Part shown: piece by piece, positions 24,951-33,482 of the stretch
How the letters are laid out: the number at the start of each line of letters is the position of its first letter
Position numbering within the stretch: position 1 is the first letter of the stretch
NCBI RefSeq assembly: GCF_008632075.1
Contig: NZ_VWVM01000006.1
Coordinates: forward strand, 1-64,000
Reading direction: 5' to 3'
DNA length: 64,000 bases
Origin: Candidatus Pantoea gossypiicola
GTDB lineage: Bacteria > Pseudomonadota > Gammaproteobacteria > Enterobacterales > Enterobacteriaceae
Notes under the pieces: model-generated
Databases searched by the model: none
Told to the model about the DNA's origin: nothing
Seen by the model: the letters and a program-made list of their open reading frames with translations, nothing else
Position numbers and translations under genes: made by a program

Positions 24951-25315
24951 TCTTTTCTCCTGTGTACCTGTCGGCGTAATCGCGACAGCGTCAGTTAAAG
25001 CGTAGTCCGTTACGCTTAATCGTTACAGGGATCACCTTTTCAGGGGCAGTAAAACGGGCGCGAAAATGGCATGATCGCCGCGCAGTCACTTTGCACACCC
25101 TGACGGTTTTTTCAGCAATCCATGCGTGTTTGTCTTCGCGGCTTGAACTTTTATCGTCAGGTAGTGTAAAAAGTGGCGCACGCAATCGATTACCTATATG
25201 CGCGGGTGGATCACTTTTACGCTTCACCGATCCGTCTGCAGCTGAGGCTGAGCGGGGCATACGTTTACCTGCCTGACGGCTCAGGTTACTGGCGGCTTTT
25301 AACACGGACTATCTG
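24951..25315. other. Gene-free region upstream of sdaC
   Basis: About 365 bases with the divergent promoters of the cyclotransferase-like gene and sdaC. A 7-bp inverted repeat (24998-25004 with 25011-25017) lies near the left side. No RNA gene or convincing CRP site was recognised. Confidence 0.45.
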
Positions 25316-26602
25316 ATGAAAACCACGCAAACTGGCACGCTGGGCGCGCTTGAGAGTGACGTTGATACGGGATGGCGTAAAACTGACACGATGTGGATGC
25401 TGGGTTTATACGGCACCGCAATTGGAGCCGGTGTGCTGTTCCTGCCCATCAATGCCGGTGTCGGCGGGCTGATCCCGCTGATCATTATGGCGGTGCTGGC
25501 CTTTCCGCTGACCTTCTTCGCGCACCGCGCCCTGACGCGTTTTGTCCTTTCCGGTAAAAATCCGGCGGGTGATATTACCGAGGTGGTCGAGGAGCATTTC
25601 GGCGTCGGCGCGGGTAAGCTGATTACGCTGCTCTATTTCTTCGCGATTTACCCGATTCTGCTGATGTACAGCGTGGCGATTACCAACACGGTTGAGAGCC
25701 TGATGGTGAATCAGCTCGGCCTGGTGCCGCCGCCGCGTGTGCTGCTGTCGCTGCTGCTGATTGTCGGACTGATGACCATTGTACGCTTTGGCGAAAAGAT
25801 GATCGTCAAAGCGATGAGCGTGCTGGTCTATCCGTTTGTGGCGGTTTTGATGCTGATGGCCTGCTACCTGATCCCGCACTGGCACGGCGCTGCACTCTCC
25901 ACTCTGAACGTTCAGCCTGCGGGCAGCAGTCTCTGGATGACGCTGTGGCTGGCGATACCGGTTATGGTCTTTTCGTTTAACCACTCACCGATCATCTCCT
26001 CGTTTGCACTGGCGAAGCGCGAAGAGTATGGCGACGCCGCTGAGAAAAAATGTTCGCGCATTCTGGCCTGCTCGCACCTGATGATGGTGGTGACGGTGAT
26101 GTTCTTTGTCTTCAGCTGCGTGCTGAGCCTGTCGCCTGACGATCTGCACGCTGCCAAGGCGCAGAACATTACCATTCTCTCCTATCTGGCGAACCATTTT
26201 CAGGTGCCGATGATTGCCTGGCTCGGGCCGCTGATTGCCATTGTGGCGATCACCAAATCGTTCCTCGGCCACTATCTGGGGGCGCGTGAAGGATTTAACG
26301 GTATGGTCAACAAGGCGCTGCGAAGTCGCGGTAAAACTATCGCGCCCGCCAGACTGAATCGCCTGACGTCACTCTTTATGTTGCTCACCACCTGGCTGGT
26401 GGCAACACTGGACCCGAATATTCTCGGCATGATTGAGACGCTGGGCGGGCCGGTGATTGCGATGATCCTGTTCCTGATGCCGATGTATGCCATCCAGAAG
26501 GTACCTGCGATGCGGAAATACAGTGGTCACATCAGTAACCTGTTTGTGGTGCTGACAGGTCTGATTGCTATTTCCGCGATTTTCTATTCGCTGGTGAAGT
26601 AA
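25316..26602 (+). CDS. sdaC: Serine transporter SdaC
   Basis: A 428-residue inner-membrane serine/proton symporter of the HAAAP family with 11 helices. It is very close to E. coli SdaC throughout: WRKTDTMWMLGLYGTAIGAG, NPAGDITEVVEEHFGVGAGK, PVMVFSFNHSPIISSFALAK, FLGHYLGAREGFNGMV and AMRKYSGHISNLFVVL. In E. coli it is followed by the serine deaminase gene sdaB, which is absent here. The ATG (25316) lacks a strong Shine-Dalgarno. Confidence 0.96.
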   Translation: MKTTQTGTLGALESDVDTGWRKTDTMWMLGLYGTAIGAGVLFLPINAGVGGLIPLIIMAVLAFPLTFFAHRALTRFVLSGKNPAGDITEVVEEHFGVGAGKLITLLYFFAIYPILLMYSVAITNTVESLMVNQLGLVPPPRVLLSLLLIVGLMTIVRFGEKMIVKAMSVLVYPFVAVLMLMACYLIPHWHGAALSTLNVQPAGSSLWMTLWLAIPVMVFSFNHSPIISSFALAKREEYGDAAEKKCSRILACSHLMMVVTVMFFVFSCVLSLSPDDLHAAKAQNITILSYLANHFQVPMIAWLGPLIAIVAITKSFLGHYLGAREGFNGMVNKALRSRGKTIAPARLNRLTSLFMLLTTWLVATLDPNILGMIETLGGPVIAMILFLMPMYAIQKVPAMRKYSGHISNLFVVLTGLIAISAIFYSLVK

Positions 26603-26614
26603 CCGATCACTCAA

Positions 26615-26647
26615 CAGGCGCTTCTCAGCGGTATTGAGAGGCGCCTG
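26615..26647 (+). terminator. Hairpin after sdaC
   Basis: CAGGCGC pairs with GCGCCTG and, further in, TCTCA with TGAGA, giving a stem of about 12 bp. There is no T-run, so it may be a transcript-stabilising hairpin rather than a true terminator. Confidence 0.55.
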
Positions 26648-26786
26648 CTGTTCTGCCCGCTACCCGTCATTTTCTCCGTATATCGCCTCCCTGTTTTAGC
26701 CAGCCGCCGCACAGTAACTCCTCTCTGTCAGACGCATCTCGTCAGCAATATTTACATTTGTTACTTTTTCACATGGTAGAGTTAAC

Positions 26787-26805
26787 GCGAATAATTATTA
26801 TTCCT
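26787..26805. promoter_or_regulatory. Fur-box-like sequence before an iron-type binding protein
   Basis: GCGAATAATTATTATTCCT matches 11 of 19 positions of the Fur consensus and lies about 20 bp before the start codon, within the likely promoter-leader. The downstream gene encodes an iron-siderophore-type binding protein, which makes Fur control plausible. Confidence 0.4.
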
Positions 26806-26823
26806 TTAAAGGACAGGAGAAAA

Positions 26824-27921
26824 ATGAAAATCGGGATTGTTGCTGCCACCACGCTGTTACTGTCAACCGCCTGCGCGGCGACCACCTATCCGGTCACGGT
26901 GACCGACATGGATGGTCAGAAAATTACGCTGCAAAAGGAGCCGCAGCATGTGATTTTGCAGGACGGACGCGACGTGATGGCGCTGGCCTTGCTGGATCGA
27001 CAGAACCCGTTCCAGCGGGTCGTTGCCTGGAATAATCTGCCGAAAAAGCAGGATACCCAGACCTGGAATCTGCTGAAGCAGCGCTGGCCGCAGGTGGCAT
27101 CGATTGTGGATATGGGCTTTAACGATCAGGGGCAGGTCAATCTGGAGAGCGTACTGGCGAAGCAGCCCGATCTGATGATTGCGCAGCTGCGCGCTAAACC
27201 GGCACTGACGCAGTCGGGCGTGCTGGCTACCCTGAAAAATCTGCATATTCCGGTGCTGTTCCTGGATGATGAGCTTCACCCCAAAGAGAACACCCTGAAG
27301 AGTGTGAAAGTGCTGGGTACCGTTCTGAATCGCGAAACCGAAGCGAAAGCCTACGCTGATTTTTATCAGCAGCGCTGGCAGATGATTCAGCAAAAAATTG
27401 CGCAGGTGTCGCACAAGCCGACGGTGTTTATTGAACCGATTGCCGGTAACAGCGACAACTGCTGTTTTACCCATGGTCATAACGGCTGGGGCGCGCTGGT
27501 GGAAGCGGTCGGCGGGAAAAATATTGGCTCAGCGCTGCTGCCCGGTAGCTCAGGTTTTGTTTCGCTGGAGAAGATTATTGCTATGAAGCCGGACGTGTAC
27601 ATCATGACCGGCTCGAAACGTCCGAACAGTAACGTACTGCCGTTTGGTTACGGTGCCAGTCAGACCGATGTGGCCGCCACTTTTAATCGCCTGCAAAGCC
27701 GTACTGGCCTGGAGCAGATCGAACCGGTGAAACAGAAACGGGTCTATGGCGTTTATCACCATTTTTATAATCACCCATATAACATCATCGGTATGGAAAT
27801 TCTGGCAAAAGACCTCTATCCGGAACTGTTTCGCGATCTGGATCCGACGGCCGATTTTCACCACATCGTAAAACAATTCACGGGATTGCCGGATGCGCCA
27901 GTGATCCTCAGCACACCATAA
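26824..27921 (+). CDS. Periplasmic substrate-binding protein of a siderophore/metal ABC transporter
   Basis: A 365-residue exported protein with a signal peptide (about residues 1-19) and the two-lobe FecB/FhuD-like (PBP type III) fold. Signatures are TYPVTVTDMDGQKITLQKEP, then LESVLAKQPDLMIAQ and SSGFVSLEKIIAMKPDVYIM. It is expected to bind a ferric siderophore, haem or cobalamin in the periplasm. No permease or ATPase gene lies beside it, so it must use a transporter encoded elsewhere. The ATG at 26824 follows AGGAG. An upstream ATG (26758) would add an unlikely 22-residue leader. The Fur-box-like site fits iron regulation. Confidence 0.88.
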   Translation: MKIGIVAATTLLLSTACAATTYPVTVTDMDGQKITLQKEPQHVILQDGRDVMALALLDRQNPFQRVVAWNNLPKKQDTQTWNLLKQRWPQVASIVDMGFNDQGQVNLESVLAKQPDLMIAQLRAKPALTQSGVLATLKNLHIPVLFLDDELHPKENTLKSVKVLGTVLNRETEAKAYADFYQQRWQMIQQKIAQVSHKPTVFIEPIAGNSDNCCFTHGHNGWGALVEAVGGKNIGSALLPGSSGFVSLEKIIAMKPDVYIMTGSKRPNSNVLPFGYGASQTDVAATFNRLQSRTGLEQIEPVKQKRVYGVYHHFYNHPYNIIGMEILAKDLYPELFRDLDPTADFHHIVKQFTGLPDAPVILSTP

Positions 27922-27970
27922 CCGGGTAAAGTGTCGGGGGGCATTTCAGCAGCCTGACTTTGAATCGATT

Positions 27971-28022
27971 TTAACGGGCAGCCTGATGCGTGATGCTCAG
28001 GCCGTGCGGGCTGCCCGGTTAA
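27971..28022 (+). terminator. Long hairpin after the binding-protein gene
   Basis: AACGGGCAGCC pairs with GGCTGCCCGGTT with one bulge, closing a loop of about 25 nt. There is no T-run; function as a terminator is likely but not certain. Confidence 0.4.
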
Positions 28023-28200
28023 CGTCTGGATTGCGTCAGAAAAGTTGCAGAGATATGAGCCGTGTTAAGAAAGCGCTAAGCAAGCGTAATACTGTGTAAG
28101 TTACCGGATTTTAAGACTTTTAGAGATGCCTCCCGCCAGAATTATTGCCATGATGCCGATCAACGGTGCCTGAACAGCCGTTATTTTCGGAGGCAGTATC

Positions 28201-28683
28201 ATGAAAAAAACAACATTAACGCTTATCGCTTCACTTTTAACCTGCAGCACGCTCTTCTCTCAGGTTTCACTGGCAGACGATCATGATGACGGTCAGCGTA
28301 AGCCGGTGCCGCATCAGAACAGTGATAAACGCCCTGACAATCGCGGCCCCGATCAGAATCGAGACCGCGGCAACAATCGCCATGATGATAAAAAGCCTCA
28401 CGACATGGGCAATAATCGGCATGATGAAGATAACAACCATCGTGGCAGAGAATCCCGCAATGACCGTGACCATTTCGCCTGGCAGGGCCACGATTTCCGT
28501 CGCGGCCATCCTGTCCCGCAGGAATATCGCGGCGACCATTATCGCGTAGCCGACTGGCATGAACGCGGTCTGCGTGAACCGCCGCGCGGTTATCACTGGG
28601 CAAACATCGACGGCAACTATGTGCTGATTGCTGCCGCGACCGGTGTGATTACCGCGCTGGTGCTGAACAGCGCCCTGAACTGA
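28201..28683 (+). CDS. RcnB-family periplasmic protein
   Basis: A 160-residue exported protein. A signal peptide (1-25, ending SLADD) is followed by a very polar middle of Asp, His, Arg and Asn (RPDNRGPDQNRDRGNNRHDD, about residues 26-95). The C-terminal RcnB domain reads YRVADWHERGLREPPRGYHW and ends in NIDGNYVLIAAATGVITALV, a membrane-like tail. E. coli RcnB is a periplasmic factor in nickel/cobalt homeostasis. Here the acidic-His linker is longer than in RcnB and could bind metal. A GGAGGC site precedes the ATG. Confidence 0.85.
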   Translation: MKKTTLTLIASLLTCSTLFSQVSLADDHDDGQRKPVPHQNSDKRPDNRGPDQNRDRGNNRHDDKKPHDMGNNRHDEDNNHRGRESRNDRDHFAWQGHDFRRGHPVPQEYRGDHYRVADWHERGLREPPRGYHWANIDGNYVLIAAATGVITALVLNSALN

Positions 28684-28796
28684 TTCTAACCTGAACCGAT
28701 CAACAGGGATGGCTGCGGCCATCTCTGTTTCTTTCCGTTTTGCTGCGCCAGCGGCTATCCTGAGACTCCACGCTGAAATTTCCTGTGTAAGGAGTC

Positions 28797-29636
28797 ATGA
28801 TGACGATGGTTAAGATGGTTGCGGTAGATATGGATGGCACGTTTCTGGACGATAACAAGCAGTACAATCGAGCCCGCTTTCTCGCCTGCTATCAGCAACT
28901 CACTGCCCGCGATATCAAATTTGTTGTGGCCAGCGGCAATCAGTATTACCAGCTCAAATCTTTCTTCCCGGAGATCGCCAGCACTATCGCCTTTGTGGCG
29001 GAAAACGGCGCATGGATCATTGACCGTGATGAGGAGCTGTTTTGCGGTGCCTTTGAACGTCGCGACGTTGAAGCGGTAATCAGCACCCTGCAAAACGGCG
29101 ACTATCCTGGCCTGCGTTATCTGCTGTGTGGCCGTAACAGCGCGTATTACTTCGACGGCATGGAAGAGCGCTGGCTGAAGAAGATGCGCCACTATTGCCA
29201 CCGGCTGAAGCCGATTCATCAACTGGATGACGTGCAGGATGACCGGCTGTTTAAGTTCGCGCTGAATCTCTCTGACGACTACATTGAGCCACTGATGGCG
29301 GATATTGAGCGACTGCACCAGGGACGCGTGGCCGCGACGTCAAGCGGTCATGGATCGGTGGATCTGATCGTACCAGGAAATCACAAAGCGCACGGTCTGG
29401 ATCTGCTGGCAAAACGCTGGGGGATCACGCACGACCAGGTGCTGGCCTTTGGCGATGGCGGTAACGACCTGGAGATGCTGAAACAGTCCCGCTTCAGTTT
29501 TGCCATGGACAATGCGCCGCAGCGGGTGAAGCAGGCGGCACGTTTTGCCGCGCCGTCTAATAATGAGCAGGGCGTGTTGCAGGTGATTGAGCAGATGCTG
29601 GCAGGCGAGGGACCTTTTGCCGCCCCGCAGGCTTAG
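28797..29636 (+). CDS. ybiV: HAD-IIB sugar phosphatase YbiV-like
   Basis: A 279-residue cytosolic phosphatase of the Cof type. It shows HAD motif I (VAVDMDGTFLDD, nucleophile Asp), motif II (VVASGNQYYQLKSFFPE), a motif III Lys (NHKAHGLD) and motif IV (LAFGDGGNDLEML). E. coli YbiV (SupH) removes phosphate from sugar phosphates and has the same NQYYQL and FVAENGA segments. Two adjacent ATGs (28797 and 28800) could serve as the start, both with GGAG upstream. It is monocistronic. Confidence 0.9.
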   Translation: MMTMVKMVAVDMDGTFLDDNKQYNRARFLACYQQLTARDIKFVVASGNQYYQLKSFFPEIASTIAFVAENGAWIIDRDEELFCGAFERRDVEAVISTLQNGDYPGLRYLLCGRNSAYYFDGMEERWLKKMRHYCHRLKPIHQLDDVQDDRLFKFALNLSDDYIEPLMADIERLHQGRVAATSSGHGSVDLIVPGNHKAHGLDLLAKRWGITHDQVLAFGDGGNDLEMLKQSRFSFAMDNAPQRVKQAARFAAPSNNEQGVLQVIEQMLAGEGPFAAPQA

Positions 29637-29708
29637 TCGCCAGGCGCTGATACTAAACCTGCCAGGCTGGCAGGTCAGTGAAGGAGGCGAAGGATGCCAG
29701 CGCGTTGA

Positions 29709-30857
29709 TCACGCGGTGATCTGCCAGGCCTGCGCAATCATTGTCTGCATCTGTTCGCGGCTGTAATTCACCAGCGAATTTTTACTGTTGGCACGCGCCA
29801 GGATCCACTCCACCTCAGTGCGGCTCAGCGACGGGCCATTCTGCCAGAATGGCGTGATGGCCTGCTGTTGCAGCCACTGCTTCAGAAACTGTGCCGGTGA
29901 ATCTGTGGATTCGCTGAAGAGCTGTGGGTGCAGCTCCGCCATCAGCGTACGCTGTAGCGGCTGCTGGCTGTCAGACAACAGATCCAGGAACGGAAACAGC
30001 AGGCGTCCGCACACTTCACCGTGATGGAACGGTTTAATCGCGCCAAGTTCCCCGGCAATACCGTGGATCACCCCCAGCCCCGCACTGCTGAGACTGACGC
30101 CCCCAAGCCACGATGCCATCATCATTGCTTCACGTGCCGCGTCACCCACCGCATCCTCGCGGTTGAGTGCAGGCCAGGCCTTGATAAACTGACGCAGGCC
30201 GGCCAGCGCGAGCTGGCGGGTGAAGAGGTTGCCTTTGCCCGAGAGATACGCTTCAAACAGATGGGTAAAAGCATCAATGCCGCAGGTCGCCAGCACGTGA
30301 TCAGGTGCGCTTTTCAGCAAATCCGGATCGAGAATCGCCACCTCCGGCACAAAGACCGGGTGGCGCAGCGACGCTTTGATCTGAATATCCTGCTGGTCGG
30401 TTAATACCGCATTTTGCGTGACTTCGCTGCCGGTCCCGGCAGTCGTCGGGACCGCAATCAGCGGCAGCGTGATGGGCTGAACTGCGGTATCACCCACCTT
30501 TTCCAGATAACGGGCGGTGGGCAGCGGGTGTTGAATCATGGCACTAAAGGCTTTTGCCGCATCCAGCACGCTGCCTCCGCCAATCGCTAACACCCGATCA
30601 ACATGACCGCGCCAGCGGGCAACCCAGCCATCGATCTCAGCGGGCGAAGCTTCATGGCTGACAATCTCATAGCCGAGGATGTGATCGTTGAGTTCAGCTT
30701 TTATCCGGGCATAGGCCTCCCCCTGCAGGAAAGAGTGTCCGCAAAACAGCAGGGTAGGTTGTGACCGGGCGGCCAGCAGCGGCACCAGTTTATCCAGACT
30801 GCCGCGGCCAAAGAGGGTTCGTTGATTACTGTACAGCTCACTCAGGTTCTCACTCAC
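29709..30857 (-). CDS. Iron-containing alcohol dehydrogenase
   Basis: A 382-residue group III (iron-dependent) alcohol dehydrogenase. NAD-binding GGGSVLDAAKAFSAM lies near residue 95, followed by PTTAGTGSEVTQNAV and the metal site (TCGIDAFTHLFEAYLS, SAGLGVIHGIAGELGA, PFHHGEV), where Asp and three His are the expected ligands. The substrate is unknown. The start is GTG at 30857, with AAGGA 8 nt upstream. It is divergent from gntT. Confidence 0.92.
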   Translation of the reverse strand: MSENLSELYSNQRTLFGRGSLDKLVPLLAARSQPTLLFCGHSFLQGEAYARIKAELNDHILGYEIVSHEASPAEIDGWVARWRGHVDRVLAIGGGSVLDAAKAFSAMIQHPLPTARYLEKVGDTAVQPITLPLIAVPTTAGTGSEVTQNAVLTDQQDIQIKASLRHPVFVPEVAILDPDLLKSAPDHVLATCGIDAFTHLFEAYLSGKGNLFTRQLALAGLRQFIKAWPALNREDAVGDAAREAMMMASWLGGVSLSSAGLGVIHGIAGELGAIKPFHHGEVCGRLLFPFLDLLSDSQQPLQRTLMAELHPQLFSESTDSPAQFLKQWLQQQAITPFWQNGPSLSRTEVEWILARANSKNSLVNYSREQMQTMIAQAWQITA

Positions 30858-31007
30858 CAGCGCATCCTTTTTACATTTCGCTAAAATCTGAGTGTAACGA
30901 AAAGCGTGGCGTCAGCATGGGCAAACTTTCTGATAACACGATGGCAAAAAGTTGATCATCTTCGCAAAACAGAAATTCACCGTCGGCGGGGTGGTGCTTT
31001 AATGCGG

Positions 31008-31037
31008 ATGTTACCCTTAACATGTTATCGGTAACAG
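31008..31037. promoter_or_regulatory. Two overlapping GntR operators before gntT
   Basis: Two 16-bp palindromes share two bases: ATGTTACCCTTAACAT (31008-31023) and ATGTTATCGGTAACAG (31022-31037). Both match the GntR operator pattern ATGTTA-N4-TAACAT. In E. coli gntT is repressed by GntR and relieved by gluconate; here the pair lies 110-140 bp before the start codon. Confidence 0.8.
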
Positions 31038-31148
31038 CGTTTGTCGGTATGTGTAAACATCTTACAGCGCACTGTTTCGCAGCCCTCAGGGGATCATGAT
31101 AATAAACCGACACTGAATACCCTTCAGTGCGCAAGGTGGAGAAAACCT

Positions 31149-32465
31149 ATGCCATTACTCTATGTGGCGATCGGCGTCGCGTTACTGCTGCTGCTGATGA
31201 TTCGCTTTAAGCTTAATGGATTTATCGCGCTGATCCTGGTGGCGCTGGCGGTCGGTGTGATGCAGGGCATGCCGGTTAATAAAGTCATTACCTCAATCAA
31301 AGCGGGCGTGGGTGGCACGCTTGGCAGCCTCGCGCTGATCATGGGCTTTGGTGCCATGCTCGGTAAGTTGCTGGCCGACTGCGGCGGTGCGCAGCGTATT
31401 GCCACCACCCTGATTGAAAAATTCGGCACAAAGCATATTCAGTGGGCGCTGGTGCTGACCGGTTTTATCGTCGGCTTCGCGCTGTTCTACGAAGTTGGCT
31501 TTGTCCTGATGCTGCCGCTGGTGTTCAGCGTGGCGGCGTCGGCGCGTGTACCGCTGCTCTATGTCGGGGTACCGATGGCGGCGGCTCTTTCTGTGACGCA
31601 CGGTTTTCTTCCGCCACACCCCGGCCCGACGGCTATTGCCACGCTGTTTAATGCTGACATGGGTAAAACACTGCTGTTCGGTACGCTGCTGGGTATTCCG
31701 ACGGTGATTCTGGCGGGTCCGGTTTATGCCCGTTTCCTGAAAAACATCGACAAACCGATTCCGCAGGGGCTTTATAACCCAAAAACCTTTACTGAAGCGG
31801 AAATGCCCGGGTTTGGCGTTAGCGTCTGGACGGCACTGGTGCCAGTGGTACTGATGGCGCTGCGTGCCGTGGCGGAGATGCTGTTGCCTAAAGGCCACGT
31901 TCTGCTGCCCTATGCGGAGTTCTTTGGCGACCCGGTAATGGCAACGCTGATTGCGGTACTGATTGCGATCTTCACCTTTGGTCTGAATCGCGGTCGCACG
32001 ATGGAGCAGGTGATGGACACCCTGACCGACTCGATCAAAATCATCGCCATGATGCTGCTGATTATCGGCGGTGGCGGTGCCTTTAAACAGGTGCTGGTGG
32101 ACAGCGGCGTGGATAAATATATCGCCAGCATGATGCACTCTACACAGCTTTCACCCATCTTTATGGCCTGGTCGATTGCTGCCGTACTGCGTATCGCCCT
32201 GGGGTCTGCCACGGTAGCGGCGATTACCGCCGGGGGCATCGTGGCGCCGTTGATTGTTACTAGTGGTGCCAGCCCGGAACTGATGGTGATCGCTGTAGGG
32301 TCCGGCAGCGTGATCTTCTCGCACGTTAATGACCCCGGCTTCTGGCTTTTCAAAGAGTATTTCAACCTGACGATTGGTGAAACCATTCGCTCCTGGTCGG
32401 CGCTGGAGACCATTATTTCGGTCTGTGGTCTGGTGGGTTGTCTGCTGCTCTCCTGGATGATTTAA
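31149..32465 (+). CDS. gntT: High-affinity gluconate permease GntT
   Basis: A 438-residue inner-membrane gluconate/proton symporter of the GntP family, equal in length to E. coli GntT. The likeness is high end to end: GTLGSLALIMGFGAMLGKLL, FALFYEVGFVLMLPLVFSVA, THGFLPPHPGPTAIATLFNA, ALGSATVAAITAGGIVAPLI and SHVNDPGFWLFKEYFNLTIG. The real start is the ATG at 31149 after GGAGA; an open frame 36 codons further upstream covers the promoter and operators. Two GntR operators lie upstream. No gluconate kinase gene is in the window. Confidence 0.96.
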   Translation: MPLLYVAIGVALLLLLMIRFKLNGFIALILVALAVGVMQGMPVNKVITSIKAGVGGTLGSLALIMGFGAMLGKLLADCGGAQRIATTLIEKFGTKHIQWALVLTGFIVGFALFYEVGFVLMLPLVFSVAASARVPLLYVGVPMAAALSVTHGFLPPHPGPTAIATLFNADMGKTLLFGTLLGIPTVILAGPVYARFLKNIDKPIPQGLYNPKTFTEAEMPGFGVSVWTALVPVVLMALRAVAEMLLPKGHVLLPYAEFFGDPVMATLIAVLIAIFTFGLNRGRTMEQVMDTLTDSIKIIAMMLLIIGGGGAFKQVLVDSGVDKYIASMMHSTQLSPIFMAWSIAAVLRIALGSATVAAITAGGIVAPLIVTSGASPELMVIAVGSGSVIFSHVNDPGFWLFKEYFNLTIGETIRSWSALETIISVCGLVGCLLLSWMI

Positions 32466-32471
32466 CCTCTG

Positions 32472-32495
32472 GCCGCTGGCAGGCTTGCCAGCGGC
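32472..32495 (+). terminator. Terminator after gntT
   Basis: A perfect 10-bp GC-rich stem (32472-32481 with 32486-32495, 4-nt loop) a few bases after the stop, followed by a pyrimidine-rich tail. Confidence 0.75.
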
Positions 32496-32584
32496 ACTCC
32501 GCTTTTGCTTCTCTCCTGCCCGTTTCGTTGTTGATCGCGGGCAGCTTCTTTGGCCGGTTTATTCGGCTCGTAACCACGACGATA

Positions 32585-32607
32585 AAAAGGGCCGCAAAGC
32601 GCGGCCC
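32585..32607 (-). terminator. Terminator for the minus-strand small gene
   Basis: GGGCCGC pairs with GCGGCCC (32589-32595 with 32601-32607), and on the minus strand a U-rich run follows. Confidence 0.7.
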
Positions 32608-32638
32608 ACAGGTCTGTAACAGCGTAAATCTGGCCCCT

Positions 32639-32884
32639 TTAATGAGGCGGTTCAAATCCGGCTTTGACCATCTGTTCCCGCAGTGCACGCGCAATTTCAC
32701 GGTTGCCGCCGGTGACCGGATAGATAACGTTGTTTACCACATCATCAAGGTAGTGCTCTTCAAACTCCTGCATCGTGAGTTGAGTGCCGCCTTCATCGTT
32801 GATGGCGAAAGAACCTTTGATGTGGTTACCGCTGTTTTTTGCCTTGAGGCTGTAGCGGCCCATGCTGGTATTAATCGTGCTCAT
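32639..32884 (-). CDS. Small conserved protein of unknown function
   Basis: An 81-residue soluble protein, starting MSTINTSMGRYSLKAKNSGN. It contains GSFAINDEGGTQLTMQEFEE and a C-terminal helix with REIARALREQMVKAGFEPPH. No signal peptide or membrane segment. I do not recognise the family. GAGGAG lies just upstream of the ATG and a terminator follows, so it looks like a real single-gene unit. Confidence 0.75.
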   Translation of the reverse strand: MSTINTSMGRYSLKAKNSGNHIKGSFAINDEGGTQLTMQEFEEHYLDDVVNNVIYPVTGGNREIARALREQMVKAGFEPPH

Positions 32885-33141
32885 AAGATCTCCTCGCGAC
32901 TCATTTTCAATCTCATCACTACTAAGGCCTGCCTTGCCGCCTAAATTTTAGCCAGGAGTGGTCTGTAAAACGAAGAAAGAGGGCCGGTAAAAAGTAGTGT
33001 TGCGATCGTTATCTCAGAACATAAATAAAAGCGAAATCTGCTGAACTTATGAGCAGTTGAATCCTGAGTGACGCGGCGGGACAATTTTTTCTGTCTATAC
33101 TGCTTACAGGAAACATGTTTAATCAGTGAGGGGAAAAGGAA

Positions 33142-33225
33142 ATGAAAATTATTCTGTGGATTATCGCGATCATATTTATCGTGGGCTTGCTGACCCTGAC
33201 AGGGGTGTTCAAACTGATTTTCTGA
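33142..33225 (+). CDS. yohP: Small single-helix membrane protein YohP
   Basis: A 27-residue protein, MKIILWIIAIIFIVGLLTLT followed by GVFKLIF. It is almost entirely one membrane helix and differs from E. coli YohP (27 residues, MKIILWAVLIIFLIGLLVVT and the same kind of end) at only a few positions. YohP is inserted in the inner membrane after mRNA targeting and its function is unknown. An AAAAGGAA ribosome-binding site precedes the ATG, and a strong terminator follows. Confidence 0.9.
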   Translation: MKIILWIIAIIFIVGLLTLTGVFKLIF

Positions 33226-33256
33226 TGTCATAACTTTGTTAAAGCTTCAGCGACAG

Positions 33257-33287
33257 CGGGCACCTAATCAGGTGCCCGAGCTGTTTT
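33257..33287 (+). terminator. Terminator after yohP
   Basis: A perfect 9-bp stem (33257-33265 with 33270-33278, 4-nt loop) then a short T-run at 33282-33287. It overlaps the 3' end of the convergent zinc-ribbon gene. Confidence 0.75.
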
Positions 33288-33482
33288 CTGGCTTGCTAAC
33301 AAATAGTGGCTGATGGGATCCATCGGCGTATTCGGCAGCAGGTCCTGCGAGCCCAGCTGTTTTTTACAGCATGCGCAGCAGGCACCATGAAAGTTGCGCT
33401 TACCCTCCCGATAATCAGTGAAAACGAACCGTGCGCTTCCACATTGGCTACAGCGTATCTTCATCACCATTCTGCGTCTCAT
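33264..33482 (-). CDS. Small zinc-ribbon protein of unknown function
   Basis: A 72-residue protein (66 if it starts at the later MKIRCSQCG). Cysteine pairs CSQCG and CCACCKK are spaced like a zinc ribbon, with a basic middle (TDYREGKRNFHG). The likeness to known families is only at the motif level; such proteins often bind nucleic acid. Three in-frame starts lie close together (33482, 33470, 33464). GGAGG immediately abuts the first, so one of the later two is more likely. Confidence 0.65.
   Translation of the reverse strand: MRRRMVMKIRCSQCGSARFVFTDYREGKRNFHGACCACCKKQLGSQDLLPNTPMDPISHYLLASQKTARAPD

Noticed and set aside
28223-28722. Minus-strand ORFs opposite the RcnB-family gene
   Set aside because: Shadows created by its biased Asp/His/Arg codons; no ribosome-binding site or family.
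31293-32138. 281-codon minus-strand ORF opposite gntT
   Set aside because: His/Gln/Arg-rich shadow frame of a membrane-protein gene.
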